Source of the DNA: Boletus sp. NGJ
Lineage: Eukaryota > Basidiomycota > Agaricomycetes > Boletales > Boletaceae
Assembly (NCBI GenBank): GCA_019096195.1
Contig: JAGTXK010000027.1
Coordinates: forward strand, 682,001-746,000
Length of the DNA: 64,000 bases
Direction: 5' to 3'
Shown: one piece after another, positions 47,892 through 58,608 of the stretch
How the letters are laid out: every line of letters begins with the position of its first letter
How positions within the stretch are numbered: the stretch's first letter is position 1
Made by a program: the position numbers and the translations under genes
Notes under the pieces: model-generated
Seen by the model: the letters and a program-made list of their open reading frames with translations, nothing else
Databases searched by the model: none
What the model was told of the DNA's origin: nothing

Positions 47892-48816
47892 GAGTGGGCA
47901 GGTGAGTACTGGTTTGGTTTTCAAGAGAAGAGGGGAGCAGTTTCGTCACTCTAGATAAGGAAAGGAAGGATCAATTTGTTGTACACTACAACGTCCGCGT
48001 TGACCGCGCATCTCCGCATTGAAGGTGGAATTGTTCGGTTCGCTTCCTGTTGTACACTTGTTTGCAAACAAGTAATAGATTATGTTTTCATGACTACTGA
48101 ATTACTTTGGTTCCAGTGTAGTCGATATCCCGCTTTGTCCCCTCTGTCTTTTGCTCGTTATCAGTTTGTGTGAATGGCGCTCTGACGCACTGCAAGTAAT
48201 TTCTCAGGACTTCTCTTAAACTCTCGGAGCCCCTTCTAAGTCCGAATGATACGATGAGAAATTTAGGCCAGTCGCGCGCCTCTCCCACACTGTGACACGC
48301 AGCGTGCCGTCCGAAGAAGCCATCCCCGGACCCTGGGTGGTCATGATGGTGACGGCCAAGTGCCTATCGAATCCTGGATATTTGAATCGTGGGATAGGGT
48401 CCATACATTTTCGTGACAAGATTCACCAGGTATAGCTGAATGAAAAGGTATGAGAGTTCGGGGTATACATGGCACAAGGAGGATTACAGTCCATTCTCCA
48501 CATGAGAAATAGAGGAATCTATGTATACAATGTTGACAGACAACGGATTCTGCTAGCGTGTTACAAAGTGTGTAATTTGTGTGAGCACTCGTCAAAATCT
48601 GATATCCCATCAACAAAAATGATCTCTTTCCCCTTTTGTTATGAGCTGACAAGTGCAATCGAACCGCCAAATGGTAATGGGAATAAGAACGAAGTTGAAT
48701 TTGAGGCGGCGGTGCAGTAGGGCTGAAGGTAGAGAACGACCGACACATTCCACAGTCCACGGTACGTGTTGGTGATTTTCAATTGCTTATTTGAGTGAAA
48801 CGTGGTGCACCAGATG
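47892..48816. other. intergenic between convergent 3' ends
   Basis: 925 bp between hexokinase and the seven-helix membrane protein. Only short frames on both strands; no gene called. Two homopolymer tracts (A at 47806-47822, T at 47831-47841) are inside the last hexokinase intron, not here. Confidence 0.5.
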
Positions 48817-50086
48817 TTACACCACCAAACCCTTGCCTTCCTCATTGACGATTCGGACTGAGTCGTCGCGTTCGGAGTGTTCAGCACTTTTAAGGGCAAT
48901 TTGGACGTTAAGTCTCTGAGGTTGTGAGATGGCGGGGGTGGGTTGAGACGACCGACGACGCATGGGGTGGGAACCAAGGGTCGCAAGGTTTGTAGCAATA
49001 TCTCTTGTCCAGGCTTTGCCCTCGGAAACACGAAGAATGATGAGAAGGGGTGCGATGACCTACGAATTCAGGGTGAAGCAATCAGTTGGTGAAGTAACAG
49101 AGGACCGAACTAGAGAACAAGTCACCTGGGCCTCGCCTAGGATTTGCAAAAAGGCATTGGCCAGCGGGCTGTTTGCGGCGTACGGGACAAGATACAACAA
49201 TGAGCATACGGAGTATACAGCAGCACTTTCGACGATCATTGCTGCAAAGCTGGTATAAAGTATGCCGTATGCGGGGCCAAGAACCTTTGAGATGCATGCT
49301 CGGTGATATAGTAGTCGGAGGACCGTCAGCATGCAAATGAGGATATTTATAGCAAGAGAAACGCTGAGAAACGGGAAGAGGAAGCTAAAGGACATCCAGC
49401 TACTCGCAGATTGTGCAGGTTGTGACACGATGATGAACCAGAGGGAGCCGGTGACTGCGAATACCACACAAAGGTGACGGCGGGTCGGCCAAATGAAAGA
49501 AACGCTTACCGACAGATGCGAGTAACATCAAGCACCCAAACCCGGTCACGATACGGTGAAACTTGCTGTCTCTATACACTACAATGCAGCGCCATATCTT
49601 GCAAAAGAGTCAATTTGTCATTGAGGGGCTGTGAATCCAAGATGCTTACCATTAGGGCATCTGCGCACCAATTTGAAGCAACGAAAGCAGCGTTCAGAGG
49701 TGCGGATGCAGTGTTCAATTCATATTGACTGGGACCTGCGGGGGAGAGAAAGAAGCTTATTATTATGCTTGATGGTTGTACGCCAAGGACTCACCACCAG
49801 GATAATCTCTATAGTTTATAAAACCAAACTGGGTGATCTGTGAGTTGGCAGCGACGTAGAGGGTGCTTATTGCAAAGACGAGGTTGACATAGATGAAGAA
49901 AAACCAGTGCTTCTTTTGAGCTCTGTCACGGGAGCGAATGCGACCCCAGAGGGAACGAGCACACATGACATATAGAACGACAACAATGCCATAGAGGATG
50001 GCAGTGACGATCGCGCCATACAACCAGGTTCCCTCGGCGTAGACATTGGGGGGTTGATACTGCGAGTCGTCAAGAGCGTTCGACAT
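48817..50086 (-). CDS. seven-helix membrane protein of an uncharacterised agaricomycete family
   Basis: ATG 50086 opens MSNALDDSQYQPPNVYAE. Helices follow in order: LYGAIVTAILYGIVVVLYVMC; HWFFFIYVNLVFAISTLYV; NAAFVASNWCADALMIWRCIVVY (helix plus loop); VTGFGCLMLLASVVFAV; FLFPFLSVSLAINILICML; FAAMIVESAAVYSVCSLLYLV; and NAFLQILGEAQVIAPLLIILRVSEG. A polar tail follows, ending GKGLVV with TAA 48817-48819. The closing RVSEGKAWT motif is characteristic of this basidiomycete family, which has a receptor-like topology but no known ligand or function. Seven or so exons, all joins in phase. It is distinct from the DUF6534-like remnants elsewhere in the window. Confidence 0.85.
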
Positions 50087-50368
50087 CGCGAGATCGCGAG
50101 ACGAGAATACCCCGGGCTCGCAACTTGAAGGGAGAAACGTGGGAGGGGAACGTTCATAATGAGCGTTAGGCCTGTTTTATCTACCATGACTCGTCGTGTT
50201 CGGAGGCCAGGAATATCACGTTAGGTTAGTCACTCATTTCGAAATGTACAATGAAACTATATCAGGCTTACAAGATTATTTAACATTTCCATTTCCCACA
50301 CATCCGGTTCACCGTCAGTGCCGACTCTTCCGAGCCACAAAGTGCCAACTTACTCTCACTAGTGGAAA
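50087..50368. other. divergent promoter region
   Basis: About 280 bp between the membrane protein and the MaoC hydratase. No clear TATA box. Confidence 0.45.
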
Positions 50369-51795
50369 TGAGTTACGACCTAGGTAAAGCAGTCGGATAC
50401 ATAACCACCGATCAACCCGTAAAGTCTCTTCCATCTTGTCCACATCCTCTCAGCCGACCATCCTTCTAGGTTTCGTGGACACGCAAGGATATCATCACAT
50501 ACGCACTGGGTGTTGGTGCAAAGAAGGATGATCTTTCTCTCGTATATGGTAAGCTACATCCGATCCGTCCTCCCTCCTCTTGACCCGTTCGCTCGTAGAG
50601 CTTGGTATGTCAAGTCAGTTGTCCCTAGTATGCGGACTACGACGAAAAGTTCGTAGACAAGGCATGGGCTCCTTTGCCAACGTACCCCGTTGTGCTGGGA
50701 TTGAAGGGTATGTCAATATGCTTTCGCTTAAATCACAAGTTTGGCATGCTATCATTTTGAATAGGCGCTGACACTGATGTATCACTCTTTGCGAGCAAAC
50801 TCAGTGCCAGCCCTATTCCTGGGCTCCCCAAGCTCAAGTCTGACAGGGTGGTATGCAGACTGACTTCACGTTTACTTATGCAAATAACTGAAATATGCCA
50901 TATGGATGTAGGTTCATGCTAGTCAGAGCATCGAGGTCTTGAAGGACTTGCCAGTCGCAAGTGGACCGGGTTGGAAACTCTCAAACAGAATCTGTGCTGT
51001 CCATGAAAACAGTGAGTGGTGCGTGCCGTTTTCGTGACCATCCTCACTTTAACTTCCAAGAGTCTGGGATCATCATAGAGCGGGAGTCATTGCTCGTAGA
51101 TCCCCAGGGTACAGTTTATGCCAAGCTCTTCGTAAGCGTCTTGGTCCTCGCATGAATTCTTCCCTGCTACATCTCCTACACTCCAGAGTTCTTCATTTTA
51201 TCTAGGTGCCAAAGCAAACGGTGACAAATTTTCCAAAGCGATCGCAGGTGCTCCCCAGGCGAAGCCCATTCCGAATGACCGCAAACCAGACTGGGTGGTC
51301 AGAGATAAGACGACCCCGGAACAAGCACTTATCTACCGTCTCAGCGGAGACTACAATCCTCTTCACATTGGTAGATCTGTCACCGCTCAGGAGTATTGAG
51401 GTTTGCACTCACAGGCCGTACTATTAAGATCCCGTAGTGGGCAAGGCGCTGGGCTTTGGCGATGTCATCCTACATGGCTTGTCCTCGTTTGGATTTGCGG
51501 CTCGTGGTCTCATCCAGGAGGTTGCGAAAGGCGATACGCGCGCATTAAAAATGTTCGGCGTACGTTTCACATCGCCTGTCAAGCCTGGCGATGAACTGGA
51601 GACACAAGCATGGGAGGTAGGCCCTGGTCCCAGTGGGACGACTGAAATCACATTCATCACCAAGAACGTCACGTCGGGAAAGGTTAGTGCTGAACTCATG
51701 TGTAATCCATCCCCCGCCTCCCGATGAATGTCCCCTAGGCTGTTCTGGGTAATGGTGTCGCTTTCGTCAAAAAGGCAGAGAGAAGTAAACTGTAG
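50369..51795 (+). CDS. peroxisomal MaoC-type (3R)-enoyl-CoA hydratase 2
   Basis: ATG 50369 opens MSYDL; an intron joins it to [27 protein letters not shown]. The N-terminal hot-dog half includes [14 protein letters not shown] and [11 protein letters not shown]. The catalytic hot-dog half has [39 protein letters not shown], where the D-x5-H arrangement in [10 protein letters not shown] gives the hydratase 2 motif. [18 protein letters not shown] follows. The C-terminus is ERSKL (TAG 51793-51795), a canonical PTS1 peroxisomal signal. The enzyme hydrates trans-2-enoyl-CoA to (3R)-hydroxyacyl-CoA in beta-oxidation, here as a stand-alone protein rather than fused to dehydrogenase domains. One splice region (50598-50640) does not resolve in phase. 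Confidence 0.9.
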
Positions 51796-51928
51796 GTTCG
51801 GGTTACGCTTGGTAGGGTAACTTTCGAAGGGTATTATTGCCTGGCGATGCATATTTGCACTGCCGCTCTTTGTCCTATATTTTTGTAAATCCATGTAGCG
51901 CACATCTAAGATGTATAGTTATGACACA

Positions 51929-53247
51929 TCAGTCAATCCTATCTAACTTGAACCTCAGTATCCTGCCACGGTCAAGAATGGCGTCTGCCTCAAGATAACA
52001 GCCTTTGAGCCAACGGTTTGCTTCTCCTTCGCGTGTTTCTCTGTTGCCAAGGGGTCCATCCATGAAAGCCGTGCGGGCATGAAGCACCCTCCGGTTGTCA
52101 AAGAGAACAGCTTCTCCGTCGCGCAGGGTATATTCCACACGGTTAGCCGTGTCATCTAATAGTGCAGCAAATTTTCCGAGAGCCGTGTAAAAGGAAGTCG
52201 GCGTTGAGCTCGTGAGGGGTGCTTGGAACGGTGGCGAATAGTTAATATGCTTGATGGGTAGCTCGGAAGTAGACGAGTCGTCGCGTGAAGCGTGCACATC
52301 TAGCTCGATGGTTGGGTGTTCGTAGTGTAGATGGTGTCCGTCATTTATATAATGGAAGGGAACACGTGTCGCTGCCAGGACGTCAAAGTCTGCTGGATGG
52401 GTCTTTCGCAGCAACGAAGCTACGTGAAGGGCATCCACGAAGATCGAAGTGCCGCCCACGACACGGTTCCGCAAGCAATGTAGAATCTGATATCGCGGTG
52501 GGTGTTGAAAGTAACTGTTCGAGAGCTTGAAAATGTCTTCGATCGTCAAGTTGGGCCACAGACGTACAGTAGATCCATATGTAAACCGAGATCAAGATTA
52601 GTGTAAGCAATGTTACGGCTGTTGCGAACATTCTTCACGTCCCACAGTTCACCGTAGAAGGTGGTACGTAACTCGCCAAATATGTTGGCCAGCTTTCGGA
52701 GTTCGCAAGTATCATTGGAGGTTTGTTCGTTCGGCACGCCTGTGACGAACAGCAGGCCATACTGGACGAGTTGGTTAATGGCGCCAAGCAGCCGAGAAGG
52801 CTCGATGAGCTCCTTGTATGGAATATGGAGATCTTTGGCTTGGGGGATCGACGATGCATTCCAAGGTATTTGTTCCGCATCCCAATGATACCTAAGTAGT
52901 TCTGATGGAGAAGAGTATCGTTCCAGGAAAGCAGTGCCATAGAATGATTCATGTCCGTCGATCCAACGGATATGGACACCATCGGCCGTGGTAGTCAAAC
53001 TACCCGGAACAGGTCGGATGTCAACCGGGATATCGGAGGATCTGTGTAGTTTCTGTAAAGTGGAAGGGTGGACACATGAAGGGCATTGGCATGAATCCCG
53101 CAGCCATTGGTGCGAAAAGCTAGCCTTGCCGGGAATGGTCAGTCGAGCGTCGTCAAACTTGAGATCGAATGAGATTTTTCTAGTATGTAGAAATGGATAG
53201 TTTAGTGTGCGCTGAGTGACGGGAAGGAAGGCAAGGGTGCGAAACAT
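51929..53247 (-). CDS. gamma-butyrobetaine dioxygenase-like Fe(II)/2-oxoglutarate enzyme
   Basis: The N-terminal domain (LTIPGKASFSHQWLRDSCQCPSCVHPSTLQKL) has the Cys-rich zinc-binding pattern of gamma-butyrobetaine and trimethyllysine hydroxylases. The TauD-like catalytic domain has LHMDLLY (HxD iron ligands), then HYINDGHHLHYEHP, the distal ligand and 2-oxoglutarate-binding arginine in LFDNRRVLHART, and the closing RWLKGCYLEADAILDRGRILR. Stop TGA 51929-51931. One 52-nt intron splits DLL. ATG 53247 starts a plausible mitochondrial presequence (MFRTLAFLPVTQRTLNYPF). An in-frame ATG at 53379 would leave only 30 bp to the divergent GH5 gene, so I prefer the inner start. The role is carnitine biosynthesis; gamma-butyrobetaine versus trimethyllysine as substrate cannot be separated by eye. 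Confidence 0.88.
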
Positions 53248-53409
53248 ATTTGGGGCGGCGTATAGACGATAGTCCGACTTACGCACAAAGTAGTCACTTG
53301 TGCGGCCGCCGACCCGTTGTTTGGAGCTAAAGCCTTTGCCAAATAACTGACACCCTTTTCGGAATTCGCCAACAACCATAGCTGCTCAGTGCTGAAGCGC
53401 TGAACATCG

Positions 53410-56384
53410 ATGGATAGTCATTCGGATTCAGAAACATCATTCGTCTTGCTCGACGACGCGCGGCATGAGGATGTGAGTCCTATACCGACGTCTGTCACAG
53501 ACAAGGTGATATATCATCCATCCCATGAGTCCATGAAGCTCTGCATACTGATCAAGAACAGGTTCATCCCTCTAATGCGCCAGATTATTCACCAGGATCA
53601 GGAACGACATATGCTCATGACTGGTCACCGGCAGGTACCGGTGGAAAGATTGAGCGGCGAGGGCGTCATTTCGTCGACGCGTATGGACGTGTTTGTAGCC
53701 TTCGAGGAGTTAACGTGGCTGGTTCTAGTAAAACGTATGTGATGTACCACTCGTCATGCCCTCATTGTATTAAAGGTTGTCTATTGGATAGTCCAGTTAA
53801 TCACGACCACGACACGTTTCCTGCCAACCACCTCTCGGTCACTTTCGTCGGCCGTCCCTTCGCTCTCGAAGAGGCGCCTCAGCACTTTGCCCGTTTGAGA
53901 AGATGGGGTTTATCGTTCAGTAGGTCGGATGCAATTTCTGGATGCGTGAACTCAATATCGGTTTCTAGTTCGTTTCCTTGTCACCTGGGAAGCAGTCGAA
54001 CATGCTGGGCCGTGAGTCGCTGTTGAGAAAGTGTTAGTGATCCAACTGAACAATTGCAGGGGGATTTACGATATAGAATATCTGACATATGTTAAGAAAC
54101 TATTGTCCTTACTCCCGGAATACGGTCTGTCTGCATTCGTCGTCGTTCATCAGGACGTCTGGTCAAGATACTCGGGGGGTTCTGGTGCGCCTGCATGGAC
54201 TCTTGAGAATATCGGTTTTGATTTGCATGCCCTGGAGGAATCTGGGGCTGCATGGCTCTTGGGCGTCAAAGGAGGTGGTCACGTCGAAGCAGAACGTGGT
54301 ATTTGGCCCTGTGGCTATCAAAAGCTTGCTGCTGCCACCATGGCGTAGGTCAGACACTTGCAAGCAGGAAATCTTGTTCAATTTTGTTATCTCTAGGACA
54401 TGTTTCTGGGCAGGTGATACTTTTGCCCCGAAGTTCAAGGTCACAGCGCCGAATGGAGACATTAAATCAGTTCAGCAGTACCTCCAGGATGCTTTCCTTG
54501 ATATGTATGCAGTCGTTGCTCAAACGCTGGGTGGCTTGGATGGAGTGCTCGGATTTGAGGTGGTTACATGACCTTCTCGTACAACAAGATTGGGATTGAC
54601 CGCTGGCAGATGATGAACGAACCACACAGAGGATACATAAATATCCCCTCTCTCCATACGTTTGATTACAGCACGGACTTACATCTGTCTCACGTTCGTG
54701 AGTGGCCATGTTTGAATCTCGCGAAGTAGGTTAACTTGTTTCTCCAGCTTCTGCTTTCCAATCTTTTATGCTGGGTTCTGGATACCCTACCCTGGTTTCT
54801 CACTGGACTCGGTCATTTCCTATGCCCACTCGCATGACCTCCCATAATGTGCTGAACTCTGACAAGCATTTTGCGTGGAGACATGATGGCCCTACGCGAG
54901 GTAAATGTGTCTGGGGGATGCATGGGGTCTGGGGATGGGATAAGACCAAGAGTGAAGGTGTTGTTTTGCGCGAGAATTACTTCGCAAAACATCCTGTTAG
55001 CGGTCGCAAGGTATAGCTTCCTTTCGTAGTTTGGTTCGTATGAAATGCTTCATGATGATACACAGGTTGATTGGTACACGGACTTCTACTATCCGTTCTT
55101 GAAGCGCTGGGCGGAGCGTGTTCATGGCGTCGTCCCAAGGGATAAAATGCTTTTTGTGGAGCCGATACCTAACGAGGTACTGTGGTACTAGCTTCCGTAG
55201 CTGTTTCGAAGATCTCTGAATTCCTTGTACAGTTCTGTCCACAGTCATGGACAAAAGAAAACCAAGTTCCCAATATGGTTTTCGCGCCGCATTGGTGAGG
55301 GCTGTCTAATGACTATATGGGCTCACATGTCCTGACGTGTCTCCAGGTATGACTTGAATGCACTCTTCTCGAAGGCGTTCGGGGACTTTACTGTCAATGT
55401 GCAGGGATTGTCACGTGTGAGAACTTTCCGTGTTCTCTCATTGACGAGCACAATCCTTACCAGTCCTGCAGGGAGTGTTTCCCTTGAAGGCGTTTTATTG
55501 GGGTCAAAAAGGTGCTCGAGATAACTACTCTCTACAGATACAAAACATCATCGACGCTGGACATAAAGTACTGGGCGAAACTCCTACTCTCATTGGCGAG
55601 TGCGGAGTGCCCATGGACATGAAGTGTGTGCTCTTTGAGTGTTTTTATTGACTTGAACTCATTGTCACTAGCAACAAGGAAGCACTTACAACGGAAAACT
55701 GGACATTCCAATGCCGCATGATGGATGCTATGATGACTGCGCTAGAGCGGTCCCTTGCCAGCTTCACGTACGCATCCTGGGTTCTATCGAAACCATTCTG
55801 CACTCTTATACCCCATCAGATTGTGGAACTATAACCCAGATAATACAGATACCCATGGCGACGACTGGAACGGCGAGAACTTTTCGTGGTTCAGTCGCCA
55901 ACGTGCTCTTCCTCTCTCGCTCTTAGACTTTGAGCAAAGCTCTTTCACACTTGACAATGGCGGTCGTATACTGCCATCCGTCGTGCGGCCATACCCAGCA
56001 AAGACCGCCGGGATACCCTCAAGGTTCGATTACGAGATAAATACCGGGGAGTTTACCTTCGAATGGACACTTGGTGAAGAAAGCACCTCGCGCGAAACCG
56101 AGATATATATCCCTTCGCTAATTTATCACGGTCGTAAGCTCGTCGTCGAGGGCCTTGCTCCCGACGATAAGTACGCGTACGATAAATCTCGACAAACTCT
56201 CTTCGTGGTTCACAGTGACTCTTCACCTAGAAAGACCCGGAAGATTAACGTCTCTGTGCGTCCACCTCTCCGTGGTCACTTTGATGTCAATACCTTTTGG
56301 GGAGACTTTGGCGAACTCATTCTTTCTGGTTTGGTCGTCTTCGTTGGCATGTTTTTATTTATCAAGTTTGGATTCTACATGTGA
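53410..56384 (+). CDS. GH5 family glucosylceramidase/steryl-beta-glucosidase (EGCrP-like)
   Basis: ATG 53410 opens MDSHSDSETSFVLLDDARHED; an intron then leads to GTGGKIERRGRHFVDAYGR. Core blocks follow: SLRGVNVAGSSKTPVNHDHDTFP, FVGRPFALEEAPQHFARLRRWG, RFLVTWEAVEHAGRGIYD, SAFVVVHQDVWSRYSGG. The acid/base is at MMNEPHRGYI (about 54615) and the nucleophile at LIGECGVPMDM (about 55597). WNYNPDNTDTHGDDWNGENFSWFS precedes a C-terminal beta-sandwich. A hydrophobic segment (LILSGLVVFVGMFLFIKFGFYM) ends the protein at TGA 56382-56384. It matches GH5 subfamily 12, which in Cryptococcus cleaves glucosylceramide or ergosteryl glucoside. The C-terminal anchor suggests a membrane or vacuolar location. About fourteen introns. 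All joins I checked are in phase. Confidence 0.92.
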
Positions 56385-56996
56385 TATCGGTAGTGCCCAC
56401 AGTAGTTTGGTCTACGTAGATTCTGGTCGCAGCAGCCGTCGTGATGCTGAGTCAAGGGTACTGTAAGTTGTAACATGAGGTTGCGGTAAGTTACAGTAAT
56501 TCCCGCTACGGTAGTAGTGGATTTTTTCACCCCCCTCCCAAGTCCATTTGGCAGGGATTTGCACGTTCCTGTCTGCAGTCTTTGTGTCTGTTTATCTGCT
56601 TGTGTAATCAATGAACTCAGGCAGCCCAGATTCATAAGATATTTGTAAGTATGCCATATGGCCTCTGGTCAGTATCTCCCTCATTTTTTCCCCTCATTCT
56701 TACAGTATGATGGGTGGGTCACCTACCAAAACATCAGCAAATTCACACCTTACTTATAGGTACTTATGGCTACTTACAGCTCATGTAAGTAGAGTTCCAG
56801 TAAAATGTGTGCAAGTAAATTGCCACTTTTTTAAGCTAGATCCATCTTTGGAACTGTCACTTATTTGTCACTTGTTAGCTTACTGCAAACTTGTGCAAGT
56901 ATCACAAAGTAGATCTCAATTCATAAGCTACACATAAGTATGAGATTAAGTGTGGTGCCACAACATGCCAGCTGCCACACTGTAAGTAAGTCAGTA
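56385..56996. repeat. AAGTA/TACTT-rich subterminal region of a transposon
   Basis: Between 56640 and 56996 the pentamer AAGTA occurs about ten times in both orientations (for example near 56647, 56751, 56771, 56787, 56899, 56936, 56985). An imperfect inverted pair TACTGTAAGTT (56460-56470) and its near complement around 56488-56498 lies at the left. No coding frame. This pattern resembles subterminal transposase-binding repeats and is probably one end of the Plavaka-type element whose 5' part lies at 58609-59701. Confidence 0.5.
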
Positions 56997-57215
56997 CAGT
57001 GACTCCTAAAACTGTTCCAATACCTAACCCTGATGCAGTGTGCGAAGTGCACTGCAAACATCTGTGGGAATTTCACTTGGCTTTGGTGGGACAAATAATA
57101 GTACATACCCTTGGCTACCTATGGGCGCTTGGATCATGTGATGTGATCCAGAGGAAGTGGAGATATGGCTATTTTAAAACAGCAACTACATTGGAACAGT
57201 TTTGGAACTTTTGAT
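56997..57215 (+). repeat. left terminal inverted repeat of the Tc1-like element
   Basis: Begins CAGTGACTCC. Contains the 14-mer AAAACTGTTCCAAT at 57008-57021 and its exact reverse complement at 57190-57203, so the repeat itself is bounded by an inverted pair. Confidence 0.85.
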
Positions 57216-57348
57216 GTGAGCATTAGAATCTTTATGATATAAGGGGATAATTGCTGTTGTTTGGTGGTACAAACAAAGATATACATATAAATATCATGTC
57301 TAAGTCTAAAAATGTTCCCACACTTCTTGACTCTTAACCACTACCATC

Positions 57349-58364
57349 ATGCAATCTCTCTCTGCCACTCAAAAGAATACTATCCTCTCTCAACTTGATT
57401 CTGGCCATTTCATCCACTCTATTGCCTCTAGTACAGGTGTTGGCATTGCTACCATCTCTAGGCTTTGTTCCAAGAAGTGTTCTGACCTTCAAAAGTCTGC
57501 TAGAGGCCGTCCATCAAAGCTTCCCTCTGTTAATATTTGTCATGCTGTTCACCTTATCTTCAGTAATAAGGCAGAGAATGCTGTTCAGGTCACCAAAGCT
57601 CTCTCCACTATCACCAACCAGCCTCTCCATCCTAATACAGTTCATTGTTATTTGAAAAAGATTGGTATGAAAGCCGTAGTCAAGTCCAAATGCCCACTAC
57701 TCTCTGCCAAACATCACAAGGCTTGGTTGGACTTTGTTTATGCTCATAAGGACTGGACTCTAGAGGACTGGAAGCAGGTGGTATGGTCTGATGAGACCAA
57801 GATCAATCATCTTGGGTCAGATGGCCACAAATGGGCATGGAAAAAGCCAGGAGAGGGGCTTAGTGACAGATTAGTTGAGGGGACTTTGAAGTTTGGAGGG
57901 GGTTCTTTATGTTGTGGGGCTGTATGGCTTGAGATGGGGTTGGCTATGCAACCAAGATTGATGGTAGGATGGATGGTGATCTCTACCTTTAAATTTTGAA
58001 GGAAAAACTCCAGGATTCCTTGGAGTTCTATGATCTGAATCCTCCTGATGTTATCTTTCAACAAGATAATGACTCCAAGCATACTTGCAAAAAGGTCAAG
58101 GAGTGGCTGGAAGAGTAGGAATTTAGGACCATGGTATGGCCTGCACAGTCTCCTGACCTCAATTCCATAGAACATATCTGGCTTCACCTCAAAAGGAAGC
58201 TGGCAGACTATGAGGAGCCTTCTAAGGGAATAGAGGAGTTATGGAGAAGAACTCAGGAGAAATGAAATGAGATACTAGCTGAGGTGTGTCAAAGATTGAT
58301 TGAAAGCATGCCTAGGAGGGTTCAGGCAGTGCTTAAAGCCAAAGGAGGATATACCAAGTACTGA
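57349..58364 (+). pseudogene. Tc1/mariner transposase, broken
   Basis: ATG 57349 opens a 216-codon frame with an N-terminal helix-turn-helix (DSGHFIHSIASSTGVGIATI) and a second HTH region (TITNQPLHPNTVHCYLKKIGMKAV). The first catalytic Asp is in WSDETKIN. The frame is lost at about 57900. Downstream, in another frame, come FQQDNDSKHTC (second Asp), SPDLNSIEHIW (third acidic residue in the DD34E spacing) and the conserved end RRVQAVLKAKGGYTKY before TGA 58362-58364. In-frame TGA, TAA and TAG codons interrupt the second part. It cannot make active transposase. Confidence 0.88.
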
Positions 58365-58388
58365 TATATACAAAATACCCTTATGATA

Positions 58389-58608
58389 ATCAAAAGTTCC
58401 AAGACTGTTCCAATGTAGTTGCTGTTTTAAAATAGCTATATCTCCACTTCTTCTGGATCAAATCACATGATCCAAGTGCTTATAGGTAGCCAAGGGTATG
58501 TACTATTATTTGTTCCACCAAAGCCAGGCGAAATTCCCATGGGTGTTTGCAGAGTGCAAAGTGCACTGCATTAGGGTTAGATATTGGAACAGTTTTGGGA
58601 GTCACCTG
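58389..58608 (-). repeat. right terminal inverted repeat of the Tc1-like element
   Basis: Inverted copy of 56997-57215. The outer 14-mer is exact at 58583-58596; the inner copy at 58401-58414 has one mismatch. The outer end reads CAGGTGACTCC on the minus strand. Confidence 0.85.

Larger units (their letters stand above)
56997..58608 (+). mobile_element. Tc1/mariner-like DNA transposon with about 220 bp terminal inverted repeats
   Basis: The left repeat (56997-57215) and right repeat (58389-58608) are long imperfect inverted copies covering the same landmarks: the outer AAAACTGTTCCAAT, a central block GTACATACCCTTGGCTACCTAT and inner TTGGAACAG. The element is 1612 bp and carries one transposase frame between the repeats. 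TA precedes the left end (56995-56996). The right flank reads TTTA rather than a clean TA, so the target duplication is degraded or the border is off by a base or two. Confidence 0.85.
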
